Origin: Calditrichia bacterium
GTDB taxonomy: Bacteria; Calditrichota; Calditrichia; RBG-13-44-9; J075
Assembly: GCA_028284445.1 (NCBI GenBank)
Contig: JANQRS010000032.1
Span: forward strand, 99,918-163,917
Direction: 5' to 3'
Length of the DNA: 64,000 bases
Shown: positions 17,833 through 26,697 of the stretch, one piece after another
Numbering within the stretch: the stretch's first letter is position 1
Layout of the letters: every line of letters begins with the position of its first letter
Translations under genes and position numbers: made by a program
Notes under the pieces: model-generated
The model's input: the letters and a program-made list of their open reading frames with translations, nothing else
What the model was told of the DNA's origin: nothing
Databases searched by the model: none

Positions 17833-17842
17833 GCTACTATCT

Positions 17843-18355
17843 TTATTCTTCCTCTTCTTCTTTCGTGGCAGCGCGCTCAGCCATTTCGCCATCAAGCATA
17901 TAGAGGCCAACACCGTTGTCGCCGATTAGCTTCAGCTTGTCGATAATGAGCTGCATCTGGGTTTCTTCCTCAAGCTGTTCATCGACAAACCACTGCATCA
18001 GATTCATGGTGCGAAAGTCATTTTCCTCACGCGCCAGCTTCATAATGTTATTGATTGATGCAGTCACTTTCTTCTCGTGTCCAAGAGCAATCTCGAAACA
18101 CTGACCTACATTTTCAAAATCCGCAGGCGGTTCGTTAACGCCCGGAGAAATAGCCTGGCCTTCATTTTCATTGACAAACATGAAGATCTTCATCATATGC
18201 TCGCGCTCTTCTTCCGCCTGTGCATAGAAAAATGCCGCCGTTCCCGGAAAACCCTTTTGGTCACACCAGGATGCCAATGAGAGGTAGTAGCTGGACGCAT
18301 ACGCTTCCATCACAATTTGATCGTTTAAGGCCTTGTTCAGAGTGGATGATAACAT
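17843..18355 (-). CDS. ftnA: Ferritin (non-haem iron storage protein)
   Basis: A 170-residue bacterial ferritin forming a 24-mer iron store in the cytoplasm. Ferroxidase residues fit the FtnA pattern: E17 in NDQIVMEAYAS, E50 and H53 in AEEEREHMM, E94 in GHEKKV, and E126/Q127 in WFVDEQLEEE. The four-helix length is standard, with an acidic tail (TKEEEEE). A perfect Fur-box-like palindrome is 50 bases upstream of the ATG, so iron control is likely. The neighbour on the other side of that site is the divergent GHKL ATPase gene. Confidence 0.95.
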   Translation of the reverse strand: MLSSTLNKALNDQIVMEAYASSYYLSLASWCDQKGFPGTAAFFYAQAEEEREHMMKIFMFVNENEGQAISPGVNEPPADFENVGQCFEIALGHEKKVTASINNIMKLAREENDFRTMNLMQWFVDEQLEEETQMQLIIDKLKLIGDNGVGLYMLDGEMAERAATKEEEEE

Positions 18356-18405
18356 GTGAATCTCCCTTTATTTATATTACCTCAATTGAATCAGTAGCTA
18401 TTATT

Positions 18406-18426
18406 AATCGATAATGATTATCGATT
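18406..18426. promoter_or_regulatory. Fur-box-like operator
   Basis: AATCGATAAT and ATTATCGATT flank a single central G: a perfect 10-1-10 palindrome. It contains GATAATGATTATC, close to the Fur consensus GATAATGATAATC. It sits between divergent ferritin and the GHKL-STAS-PIN operon, so it could control either. Binding by Fur is inferred. Confidence 0.75.
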
Positions 18427-18510
18427 CCGAATATAACAACTTCTGCATGTAAATGAATCAAAATTGTTTTTTTCTTCGACTTCCGGAGCGGCTTTCTTTA
18501 TGTTTTAAGT

Positions 18511-19359
18511 ATGAGATTTTTCAGCATTCGTCCGCCATCATTCAATGGGTTGGTCCGCCTTGGAAATGGGTTACAGCAACCATCCTCCGGCACGGCAGTT
18601 TTCCATAGCGAATTCCTGCGCCCGTACTGCGTGGCGTATCTCGATCAGCTTTTAAGGAATGACGACACTCTGCAATATATACGGTCAGAATATCCGACGG
18701 TCAATCGCTATTTGAAGCAGGTGGGATTTGATCACCTGGCCCCGGATTCGGAAATAAGCAATCCCTTTCCGACGGAGAATATGATTGCCCTGACAGCATT
18801 TAACGGAGATTTAAATGACCTGGCGGAAGAAGTCCCCTTTTGGTTGGAGCAACAGTTATTTTCCCGCTCCTTTGCGCCGAACTTTACGCCGCCTCTCCGG
18901 CGCAAAATTGTCAAGAATTTATGGGAAATTGTATGCAATGCTATCCAGCACAGCGATTCGGTTCATGGGGCCAGCTGCTGCGGGCAATTTTATCCGGAAA
19001 AAGGATATTTCGAAATTGCCTTTTACGATCACGGCCTTGGCATTCCCCAACAGCTGCGTCGCCACTTCGACAAGGCCAAAAGCTGGTCTGATGTTGAATG
19101 CATTGCCTGGGCATTGCGCAAAGGCACCAGCACCCATCCACTACGGGAGACCCGAGGCATGGGCTTGTTTTACCTTCGCAACTTCCTTACATTAAACGGC
19201 GGCTGGCTTCAGGTTGCCTCCGGCAGAGGCATCTATCAGTCCGAAGGTGAGCGCGTCCAGGCGCCGGTGCAGATTGCAGAACGCTTTCAGGGCACCTTAT
19301 TTAATTTGAGAATCGTCTATGACGATGAGATGTACAGTACAGTTTCAGAAAGACCATGA
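18511..19359 (+). CDS. GHKL-fold ATPase, kinase-like (first gene of three-gene module)
   Basis: A 282-residue protein with a C-terminal histidine-kinase-like ATPase fold. The N-box is LWEIVCNAIQHSD (E139, N143), the G1 box FYDHGLGIP (D173) and the G2 box ETRGMGLFYL (G216-G218). There is no phosphoacceptor H-box, no membrane helix and no sensor domain of known type, so it resembles anti-sigma-type serine kinases (RsbW-like) more than sensor kinases. Residues 1-125 are of unknown fold. The stop overlaps the next start by four bases (ATGA). No good Shine-Dalgarno sequence is seen before the ATG. It is divergent from ferritin across the Fur-like palindrome. Confidence 0.85.
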   Translation: MRFFSIRPPSFNGLVRLGNGLQQPSSGTAVFHSEFLRPYCVAYLDQLLRNDDTLQYIRSEYPTVNRYLKQVGFDHLAPDSEISNPFPTENMIALTAFNGDLNDLAEEVPFWLEQQLFSRSFAPNFTPPLRRKIVKNLWEIVCNAIQHSDSVHGASCCGQFYPEKGYFEIAFYDHGLGIPQQLRRHFDKAKSWSDVECIAWALRKGTSTHPLRETRGMGLFYLRNFLTLNGGWLQVASGRGIYQSEGERVQAPVQIAERFQGTLFNLRIVYDDEMYSTVSERP

Positions 19360-19718
19360 GCAACACTATTCACGTTTGTCAATTGCTGGGAAGCCGTTCC
19401 CTGCTATCTCCTGAAAAGGGCCGTCAGCTTTTCGAAAAAATTAGCGAGCTGTTGAAAGAAGATAGCAGCATTGTCCTCGACTTTGCAGATTGCCAATATC
19501 TATCCAGTTCCTTCTTTAATGAATCGATCGGCAAGCAACTCATCGAGCGGCGTTGGACGGCTGCAGAACTCCAAGATCAAATCCGTTGGGAAAACCTCGC
19601 GGAAGATGATGAAGTTGATCTGCTCCTGGCCATCGAAAATGCTGTTACCAAGCTGCATTTGATCGAAAAAGATATTGATCCGGATGATTTTTATGAAAAC
19701 AATTTGCCGGATAGCTAA
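19356..19718 (+). CDS. STAS-like domain protein (DUF4325 type)
   Basis: A 120-residue protein with one STAS-like domain. The core IVLDFADCQYLSSSFFNESI (residues about 34-53) matches the pattern of DUF4325 proteins, where a serine-rich turn after a strand precedes a helix. In STAS partner-switch antagonists such a serine is phosphorylated by a GHKL kinase. The acidic tail (DIDPDDFYENNLPDS) is not part of the fold. It overlaps the ATPase gene upstream by four bases and the PIN gene downstream by one base (TAATG), so all three are translationally coupled. Direct binding to the ATPase is inference. Confidence 0.8.
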   Translation: MSNTIHVCQLLGSRSLLSPEKGRQLFEKISELLKEDSSIVLDFADCQYLSSSFFNESIGKQLIERRWTAAELQDQIRWENLAEDDEVDLLLAIENAVTKLHLIEKDIDPDDFYENNLPDS

Positions 19719-20284
19719 TGGCAAAGCGGCTAAACATCGAAGAGCTACTCCGCTCTACAAATACACATCCCATCGAGCGAATATTGGTCGATACCAATGT
19801 GGTGATCAACCATAAGAATCCCTTCGGCTACGTGTCTCCGGCCTTCAACAGCAAGGTAACGCGCGTCGTGAATCGCCTACAGCAGAAATTCCCTCTGAAT
19901 GCCACATTAATGACAGCAAGCGAGTATTTCCGCTATCTGCAGGTTGGCTACTACAACATTTTTGTGAAAACCCAAAAGGTCAAATATAAGAAATATTCAG
20001 CAGGTCAATTTAAACGTTTACGAAAGAATGACGAGGAGTTTGCGCGGGGATGGGATTTGCGCTTGCGCTCATTTCGTCTGACATTCACGCAGCTATTTCC
20101 ACCCTTTCATCCGTCGGCATCCATATTTAATGAAAATATTATTGCGCAATTCGACGGGGCACAGGTCGATTTTGGAGACGAAGTGTTTTACCAGATTGCC
20201 CTGCAAACCGGCTTTCCGGTGATCCTCACAACTGACCGGGATTTTGCGGCGTTCCGCGATGATTTGAATATTATTTTGATTTAG
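19718..20284 (+). CDS. PIN-domain nuclease (third gene of module)
   Basis: A 188-residue protein with the acidic residues of a PIN ribonuclease: D25 in ILVDTNVVI, E69 in MTASEYFRY, D154 in DFGDEVFYQIA and D173/D175 in ILTTDRDFAAF. It is longer than VapC toxins (about 130 residues): residues 75-140 form an insert rich in basic residues (KTQKVKYKKYSAGQFKRLR). No antitoxin of a classical type is next to it; instead the STAS-like and ATPase genes overlap directly upstream. It may be the effector of that module. It converges on the outer-membrane protein gene, 8 bases away. Confidence 0.85.
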   Translation: MAKRLNIEELLRSTNTHPIERILVDTNVVINHKNPFGYVSPAFNSKVTRVVNRLQQKFPLNATLMTASEYFRYLQVGYYNIFVKTQKVKYKKYSAGQFKRLRKNDEEFARGWDLRLRSFRLTFTQLFPPFHPSASIFNENIIAQFDGAQVDFGDEVFYQIALQTGFPVILTTDRDFAAFRDDLNIILI

Positions 20285-20292
20285 TGCGGTTG

Positions 20293-21000
20293 TTAGAATT
20301 GAACACCGAAAGTAAATCCCACGCGAAGGCCCGACCACTGCGGCTCAACTTCATTTTCCGGGAGTTCGCCATAAAACAGGCTAAGCTGCGATTGACCATC
20401 GGTAAAATCGATCAGATCTGACAGCTGATAACCGATCGTTAATTCTCCCAGTAAATATTTATAGGGAAATCGAATCGCGAATCCCGGCTCAAAACCAGCT
20501 TTCTTATAACTAAAATTTGTCAAAGCGTCGTCATTCTCTTCCGAGACCCGGAGTTCTTCACTCAATTCCAGGTCGGTGAAAATGATGGCCACAGACGTAT
20601 ATAAGTGAATACTCACAATGTTCTCATATAAGCTGAAGTATGAAATAGTGCCAAAACTATTGCGATTGACAATATGATCCGAAGTCAACTCCCCGGAACG
20701 ATCCTGATAATGAACGCGTCCGCCAGTAGAAGCTCTTTCAAAAAACAGACCAAGGGTTGAGCGATCATTTATGGCATAACTGACCTCTACAAGTCCGCCA
20801 GAGCGACTCGGAAAGTCGGCAAGAATTTGCAGGCTCGTGCCCGCGCTTTGAAATTCTCTTACCAGGCTTTCTTGCGAATTGCGAAGATTGACCATATCAA
20901 ATTGATTTATCCGGGCAGAGTATTTTAACAGAAAATCCTGAGCCTGCAGCCCACCAGCTGTCAAGATCAAAAAACTAAGTACAATTTTAAGTAAGGTCAT
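20293..21000 (-). CDS. Predicted outer-membrane beta-barrel protein
   Basis: A protein of about 235 residues with a signal peptide (LLKIVLSFLILTAGGLQAQD) and alternating beta strands typical of small barrels (LVEVSYAINDRSTLGLFFE, EPGFAIRFPYKYLLGELTIGY), ending in LRVGFTFGVQF, a terminal-phenylalanine signal for barrel assembly. ATG at 20998-21000 was chosen because it begins the signal peptide; upstream in-frame codons do not. The function is not known. It has no operon partner: the beta-lactamase gene upstream on the same strand is 165 bases away. Confidence 0.75.
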   Translation of the reverse strand: MTLLKIVLSFLILTAGGLQAQDFLLKYSARINQFDMVNLRNSQESLVREFQSAGTSLQILADFPSRSGGLVEVSYAINDRSTLGLFFERASTGGRVHYQDRSGELTSDHIVNRNSFGTISYFSLYENIVSIHLYTSVAIIFTDLELSEELRVSEENDDALTNFSYKKAGFEPGFAIRFPYKYLLGELTIGYQLSDLIDFTDGQSQLSLFYGELPENEVEPQWSGLRVGFTFGVQF

Positions 21001-21164
21001 TCCAGTCTCTCTAGAAGTTATCTCAAAAATACCATTTAGCGGTGCCAGCGCACGCTTCTTCGTAATCATCTGAGTCATAATGTTCATTTCCCGGGACAAG
21101 CAACATTTGAGGAGATTGAATTTTTGCTCAGATTCGATTTCACTCTATAAATTCTCGAAGAGAT

Positions 21165-21968
21165 TTAGTCAAATACGTTCATTTGCTTTAGAATCGCTCT
21201 CGTAATTTGCTTTCTGCATTTGCCGAAATTCTTGTTAGAAACCTCTCTATCCTTGATTAACCTTGTTGCAAAGAAAAACACATTGTCTTTCTTCTCAACA
21301 TATCCAATCCACCAGCCTGTATCTTTACCGCCATCCCTTGTCCATCCTGTTTTTGCTCTCATAGTAAAGCTGGCAGTTTTTTCAACGATCATCATTTCTT
21401 TCAGGATGCCGAATGATTCTTTCTTAAACGGTAAGGTTTCCTCGAAAACCCCGATAAGTATTTTTATTTGATTTGCGGGCGATATTGCAAAGTTTCCAAA
21501 GTTCCAAAAATCGGGGTCATCAATGGAAAGATCTACATTGCCATAGTCACATGCGGTCAAATATGCCTTGTATTTTTCTTTCCCAATCTTCTTCGCCAGT
21601 TCAACATAAGCCCAACCAGCCGAGACCCTAAATGCCTCCTTCAAACTGATGTCATGATAAATCTTGGGTCTGTAACCATACTTAAGTGTATCTGTAGCTC
21701 CGGGCCAATTGATAATCTCATTTTCATTCTGGATGACACCCGATTCCAGCGCAATGAGCGTGTTGATTATTTTAAATGTCGATGCCGGCAATGTAGGGAT
21801 ATTACTATCGTCAATATCACTTGATATCCACTTTTGAGCTTTATAGTCATAGATGGTAATACTCCCATTTATTTTGCAATCCTTAAAGGGACCTTTGAGG
21901 TTCACTTGGCCGTGAAGGCTATGCAAGCTCAAGCAGAGCACTATTGGTATTGCTAAGATTCTCTTCAT
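21165..21968 (-). CDS. Class D beta-lactamase (OXA-like) homologue
   Basis: A 267-residue exported serine beta-lactamase homologue. Signal peptide: AIPIVLCLSLHSLHGQ. Active-site motifs: PASTFK (S63, K66), then SAG at 116-118 in place of the usual SxV, YGN at 142-144, W155 in DFWNFGN, and KTG at 206-208. The order and length fit class D enzymes, which hydrolyse penicillins and some other beta-lactams; activity cannot be judged from sequence, given the altered second motif. The gene looks richer in A and T than its neighbours, which may mean transfer. It has no resistance-cassette context such as an integron or IS. Confidence 0.87.
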   Translation of the reverse strand: MKRILAIPIVLCLSLHSLHGQVNLKGPFKDCKINGSITIYDYKAQKWISSDIDDSNIPTLPASTFKIINTLIALESGVIQNENEIINWPGATDTLKYGYRPKIYHDISLKEAFRVSAGWAYVELAKKIGKEKYKAYLTACDYGNVDLSIDDPDFWNFGNFAISPANQIKILIGVFEETLPFKKESFGILKEMMIVEKTASFTMRAKTGWTRDGGKDTGWWIGYVEKKDNVFFFATRLIKDREVSNKNFGKCRKQITRAILKQMNVFD

Positions 21969-22049
21969 GATTTCAATTCAAAATTGCCTCGCTATGGTAA
22001 AACTTGGATGCATCAAGATTTTGCTTAAACGATATTTTTGAGATGACCT

Positions 22050-23861
22050 CTAGTCAAAATTGAGTTGCAAACAGAAGCCTAAAGTGCTGAAGATTGTTGA
22101 ATTTGCCAGGAAATATGTGCCGCCATCATTTGTGGTTACTTTCAGCTCATATACCAGTTCACCACTATCGAGATTGTAAATGCGATAATCACCATTGGCT
22201 GTAACACCGCCAATGCTATTGGTGGCGACATCAATCGACGGGTCAAACAACTCTTCTGTCAGGGGAATTACATCCAGGCGCGTAAAGTCTGGTAAGGAGT
22301 GACGATCAATTATAGTACCGTCGGTCCGAACCCCCTCATTCTGACCAGGATAAAATATGAACTGATTGTCACTGGGCATTGAACGCAAGCGAACAAAATT
22401 GCCCCCATCCCACTGCAGGATATCATAATTGCTACGATCTCTTACAAAGAGAAATTCACCATCGTGTGAAACGCTTAACTGTCGAACCGCCATATTATCA
22501 CTATCCCGGCCCGTGTATTGCCCAAGAAAAGTGTCCGTGGTCAGATCTACCAGGTGAATACCCTCATTCATGTTAGTGGCTCCGGCCCGGACAGCCTGAT
22601 AATAGGTTCTTTCCGGCCGCGGCACAAATATGACATCGTCACGAACCCAGACATCATATCCGGCAATCGCGTCAAGGTCGCTCGTAGAGACCTGGCTGAA
22701 GGTCAGCAAATTAGCTGTATGTATGTTGTTTTGATTTCCACTGACGATAAAAGAATTGTCACTGCCGATACCAACATCTCCTCCACCACCGCTGGTATTC
22801 AGGGTTTCCAAAGTAGAAGCATCCAGACGATATATCTTGCCGATTGATCGATCATCATCGGTAATAAGGTAGATTGAGCTCTGGTCCGGACGATACTGCA
22901 GCCGATCGAATGCGGGGCAAGGATCCCCGCTGGTAACCTTTACAATATCGCTAAGCACGCTTTGATCGAATCTACCGGGTGAGGTTCGAATTTGATAATC
23001 TTGCCCACTTCCAAAAATAGCGGGCTGGCCACTAAGTGTTGTATCATTTACATCATTGGTTGTATAAACCACTTCACCTTCGACCAGAACTTCATAGCTG
23101 ACAAAATTGTGAAAAGGTTGACAGCGAGACCAGGCAACTTCCAGCGTCCCGTCCTCTGAAAGTCCGGAAGAAACGATAGATGGGATAGCGAGATTAATTG
23201 CTCCGGAAGCATTCGGCGGCCCGCCAACTTGCGACGCTTCTCTGATGACTATGACACGATAGGTTGTTTCGCCACCAATGTAATTTTCGTCGACCCAACT
23301 GGCCTGCTGACAATCGTTGATTTGAGCAACTGCTTGCCCGTTCTTGCGAACTTCGTAAGCAACAAAGTCAGGGCGACAAGTTGGACGCCAGGTCACCAGG
23401 ATTCGGCCATTATTCAGCCCAACAGAGCGTACTGCGGCCGTTACCGCCGTCCGGTTATCGAAACGGATGACAAAGCTCGATGAACGGGCCATCACCAATT
23501 CCCGATCTAGCGCATCGGCCAAACTGCCGGTTCTGGTATATGCCCATGCCTCGAGAGTTATGCGATGGGGTAAGTCCGGATAAGGTCGGGTATCAAAGGA
23601 AATAAAAGAATCGTTATATGAGGTATCAACAACTTGCGAATCGACAAAAACCTTGAGAAAGGCAAATTCACCGTCACTAATGTCCACCTGATATTGAAGA
23701 TCTATAACTCCGGCAGCATATAAAGTGTCTGCAAAACCAAGAGCGCCTACCGAAATCTCGGTGGTGATATCATCTACTTCGACAATGTTGTCTCCAGAAG
23801 GCTGAAACTCCGAGCAGGCAAAGCATATAAGCAAGAATGTGAAAATGTAAAATCGTCTCAA
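22050..23861 (-). CDS. Beta-propeller lipoprotein with fibronectin-like repeats
   Basis: A 603-residue predicted lipoprotein, starting with TTG at 23859-23861 (GAGG six bases before) and lipobox CFAC. Residues about 135-310 contain two fibronectin III-like units (VGLNNGRILVTWRPTCRPD, DGTLEVAWSRCQPFHNFV). Residues 320-600 read as a propeller of WD40-like blades (YLITDDDRSIGKIYRLDA, QLSVSHDGEFLFVRDRSN). No enzymatic motif is seen. It stands alone between the beta-lactamase homologue and malQ, all on one strand with gaps of about 75 bases. The surface role is inferred. Confidence 0.78.
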   Translation of the reverse strand: MRRFYIFTFLLICFACSEFQPSGDNIVEVDDITTEISVGALGFADTLYAAGVIDLQYQVDISDGEFAFLKVFVDSQVVDTSYNDSFISFDTRPYPDLPHRITLEAWAYTRTGSLADALDRELVMARSSSFVIRFDNRTAVTAAVRSVGLNNGRILVTWRPTCRPDFVAYEVRKNGQAVAQINDCQQASWVDENYIGGETTYRVIVIREASQVGGPPNASGAINLAIPSIVSSGLSEDGTLEVAWSRCQPFHNFVSYEVLVEGEVVYTTNDVNDTTLSGQPAIFGSGQDYQIRTSPGRFDQSVLSDIVKVTSGDPCPAFDRLQYRPDQSSIYLITDDDRSIGKIYRLDASTLETLNTSGGGGDVGIGSDNSFIVSGNQNNIHTANLLTFSQVSTSDLDAIAGYDVWVRDDVIFVPRPERTYYQAVRAGATNMNEGIHLVDLTTDTFLGQYTGRDSDNMAVRQLSVSHDGEFLFVRDRSNYDILQWDGGNFVRLRSMPSDNQFIFYPGQNEGVRTDGTIIDRHSLPDFTRLDVIPLTEELFDPSIDVATNSIGGVTANGDYRIYNLDSGELVYELKVTTNDGGTYFLANSTIFSTLGFCLQLNFD

Positions 23862-23935
23862 AAAAGCCTCTTACATATTAATATTGTTCTGAAGCCTGCT
23901 ATTCGGCTCCTTCTCATACAATATATTGTCAATTC

Positions 23936-25441
23936 TCAGGCTTTTTCTGGCAAACGACCAAAAATCTCTGACATTCTTTTCAATTTCCGGCTGTGATTCT
24001 CAGTCAACTGGCCGGGAACAACGCGCCAGGCCCAGTGACCGGATGCGTGTCCAGGCAGATTCATGCGCGCCTCTGACCCCAATCCCAGCACGTCTTGCAA
24101 CGGAAAAATCGCCAGACTGGCCACGGAAGAACTGGCTAAACGAATCAATTCCCAGGCCACTTCACCGGGAACATGACCGACATAATCCAGCAGAAACTGC
24201 TTCTCATGCGAGGCAGCGGAATTAAACCAACCGACGCTGGTATCATTATCATGGCTACCGGTATAGACCACACATTGATCGGTATAATTGTGCGGCAGGA
24301 AAGCATCGTTGACGTCTCCGCCAAAGGCAAATTGTAAGATCTTCATGCCGGGAAACTCGTAGCGATCTCGCAATTCTTCAACTTCAGGCGTGATCAATCC
24401 AAGGTCTTCAGCAATGATGGGCAGTTCACCCAATTCATCAAAAATCGCATCAAAGAGGTGATTGTTCGGTCCCTTCAGCCATTCGCCATGCACGGCAGTC
24501 TCAGATCCAAAAGGCACCGCCCAATAGGCTTCGAATCCACGGAAGTGATCAAAACGCACCATGTCAACCGTTTCCATGGTAATACGAACGCGGTCGATCC
24601 ACCAGCGGAAGCCATCCTCTTTCATGCGCTCCCAGTTATAAATGGGGTTGCCCCAAAGCTGTCCGGTTTCGCTGAAGTAGTCAGGCGGCACACCGGCCAC
24701 CACGGTTGGATTGCCCTCATCATCCAAATGGAATAGATGCTGATTTGCCCAAACGTCGGCACTGTCGTAGGTCACGTAAATGGGAATGTCACCAAGGATC
24801 TTAATACCATGCTGATTGGCATAACTCTTCAGTTCGGCCCATTGCTTAAAGAAGAGATATTGCAGGAATTTATAGGAATCAATTTCGTTACGAAGCCGTC
24901 TCGCAGCGCTGCCAAGCGCCTTTTGCTGACGCAGTTTTAATTCGCGCGGCCAATCTGACCATGAGCCGCCGCCGTTGTCATTCTTGATCGCCATGAACAT
25001 GGCAAACTCGTCCAGCCACAGGGCATCATGCTGATTACAGAATTGCCGGAAGGCTTCTTTTTCTTCGCTGCTGCCAACCACCTTGAAGTGACGCCAGCAA
25101 TCCATTAGCAGGGGTAGTTTCCATTCTATCACCGGTCCGAAATCCACCTGATGCTGGGGAAAATCCGGTATGTCACTTAATACGGACTCCGGAAGCAGGC
25201 CTTGAAAGACAAGCTGCTTGAGATCTATTAACAAGGGATTGCCGGCAAACACCGAAGCTGTTTGATAGGGTGAGTTGCCGTAGCCGGTTGGCCCCAGTGG
25301 CAGAATTTGCCAGACAGTCTGTCCGGCTTCGGCGAGAAACTGCACCCAGCGATGGGCTGTTTCGCCAATTTCACCAATGCCATATGGACCATTCAGCGAT
25401 GTCGGATGTAAGAGAATACCAGAGGCGCGCTCAAGCTTCAT
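23936..25441 (-). CDS. malQ: 4-alpha-glucanotransferase (amylomaltase, GH77)
   Basis: A 501-residue cytoplasmic enzyme that moves maltooligosaccharide units between alpha-glucans (glycogen and maltodextrin metabolism). GH77 signatures: ILLHPTSLNGPYGIGEIG at the N-terminus, the nucleophile region VRFDHFRGFEAYWAVP, the acid/base glutamate in PIIAEDLGLITPEV, and YTGSHDNDTSVGWF. The C-terminus (LQDVLGLGSEARMNLPG, HWAWRV) is also conserved. The length is typical of the bacterial form. The start ATG gives MKLERASGILLHP, the usual beginning. It is a single gene; no maltose or glycogen genes adjoin. Confidence 0.96.
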   Translation of the reverse strand: MKLERASGILLHPTSLNGPYGIGEIGETAHRWVQFLAEAGQTVWQILPLGPTGYGNSPYQTASVFAGNPLLIDLKQLVFQGLLPESVLSDIPDFPQHQVDFGPVIEWKLPLLMDCWRHFKVVGSSEEKEAFRQFCNQHDALWLDEFAMFMAIKNDNGGGSWSDWPRELKLRQQKALGSAARRLRNEIDSYKFLQYLFFKQWAELKSYANQHGIKILGDIPIYVTYDSADVWANQHLFHLDDEGNPTVVAGVPPDYFSETGQLWGNPIYNWERMKEDGFRWWIDRVRITMETVDMVRFDHFRGFEAYWAVPFGSETAVHGEWLKGPNNHLFDAIFDELGELPIIAEDLGLITPEVEELRDRYEFPGMKILQFAFGGDVNDAFLPHNYTDQCVVYTGSHDNDTSVGWFNSAASHEKQFLLDYVGHVPGEVAWELIRLASSSVASLAIFPLQDVLGLGSEARMNLPGHASGHWAWRVVPGQLTENHSRKLKRMSEIFGRLPEKA

Positions 25442-25617
25442 TGCGGATTTCCTATGCTACAGTTTGTTCATTGATTCGACAGTGATAGCCTCTAAATGCG
25501 GTTATCGACACAAGCTAATAATATAATATGAAAAAGAAAAAAAACAGCGGGTTGAAATGGAAATTACAACAGGAAAAATCACAACAGGAAAAATTGCAAT
25601 GGCTATTGAGTAAATGC

Positions 25618-25690
25618 CAAATTCCAACAAGAAAAATTCCAAGGCGGATTTGAATCTGGAGTCCTTTTGGTAGTTTTTTGTTGGAATTTG
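25618..25690. repeat. AAATTCCAACAA inverted repeat
   Basis: CAAATTCCAACAA (25618-25630) and TTGTTGGAATTTG (25678-25690) are perfect 13-base arms around 47 bases. To its left, ACAACAGGAAAAAT occurs twice in tandem near 25565-25595. It lies past the btuC stop and could end the B12 operon. It shares its word with the repeat at 37543. Confidence 0.8.
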
Positions 25691-25704
25691 GGATTTGCCC
25701 TTTA

Positions 25705-26697
25705 TCAGCGTTGTCTGATAAGCATCCAAAGAAAAAACGGGCCACCAATGACAGTTGTAACAATGCCGACAGGGAGGTCAACCGGAGCAAGAATGGTCCT
25801 GGCAACTGTATCTGCCAGAGCCAAAAAGCCGCCGCCAAAGAAAATCGATGCCGGGATCAGGAAACGGTGGTCCGGTCCCATCATCAAACGCAATAAATGC
25901 GGAATAATGAGACCAATGAAGCCAATTGGCCCGCTCAAGGATACCACAATGCCGGTGGCCAGAGAGGCTAAGACAAAGGCGGTTTTCTGCAAGCGTTCAA
26001 CATTCACTCCCTTGCTGCGTGCACTGTCTTCTGTGGTGCTGATGAGATTGAGAGAGCGTCCCATGCCGACAAATACGACGAATGCAATCAGGAGCAGCGG
26101 CATGCTCTTTAATAACGTCGAATATTGAATAACGTCAAGCCCGCCGATAGTCCAGCGAATCATCTGATGCGTTTCGGTAAAGTCAGCAATATAGTGCAGT
26201 ATCAGGATAAGCGCAGAAAAGAAATAGCTGATGGTCACGCCTGCCAAAATCAGGGTGTGAACAGAGACGCGCGCTGAGCGCCGCGCCAGCAGATAGACAA
26301 AGCTGATGGTGAGCAGACTACCAGTCATCGCCCCAAACTGAACCGCAGTTAAGCCGGGAATAGCGAAAGCAATGCCGGTTTTGATAACAAACAATGCGCC
26401 GAGGGCGCTGCCGCTGGCAACACCAAGCGTATAGGGGGTAGCAAGTGGATTTCGGAGCAGCGCCTGAAAAATTACGCCGGCAACAGCGAGGGTTCCGCCG
26501 GTGAGCAGCGCCAACAATATTCGCGGTAATCGAATATTAAAAAAAATCAGGCCGGAGGGGCTGCTTACCCCCTGCAAGGTCTGCCAAACATCCTGATATG
26601 ACAAGGATTGACTGCCGATGAAGGGGGTAATCATCAACGTGGCGAGCATAAAAATGAAGGACCCGGTCAAGACAATAAGCGAACGACGACGGCTCAT
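25705..26697 (-). CDS. btuC: Vitamin B12 ABC transporter permease (BtuC/FecCD family)
   Basis: A 330-residue inner-membrane permease of the FecCD family with about ten hydrophobic segments. Family motifs are present: PRILLALLTGGTLAVAGV, then FQALLRNPLATPYTLGVASG, and the C-terminal LSGPIGFIGLIIPHLLRL and GHRFLIPAS-like DHRFLIPASIFFGGGFL. The B12 substrate is inferred from the operon: btuF and btuD overlap upstream and a cobalamin riboswitch controls the unit. The ATG overlaps the btuD stop by four bases. It is the last gene of the operon. Confidence 0.93.
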   Translation of the reverse strand: MSRRRSLIVLTGSFIFMLATLMITPFIGSQSLSYQDVWQTLQGVSSPSGLIFFNIRLPRILLALLTGGTLAVAGVIFQALLRNPLATPYTLGVASGSALGALFVIKTGIAFAIPGLTAVQFGAMTGSLLTISFVYLLARRSARVSVHTLILAGVTISYFFSALILILHYIADFTETHQMIRWTIGGLDVIQYSTLLKSMPLLLIAFVVFVGMGRSLNLISTTEDSARSKGVNVERLQKTAFVLASLATGIVVSLSGPIGFIGLIIPHLLRLMMGPDHRFLIPASIFFGGGFLALADTVARTILAPVDLPVGIVTTVIGGPFFLWMLIRQR

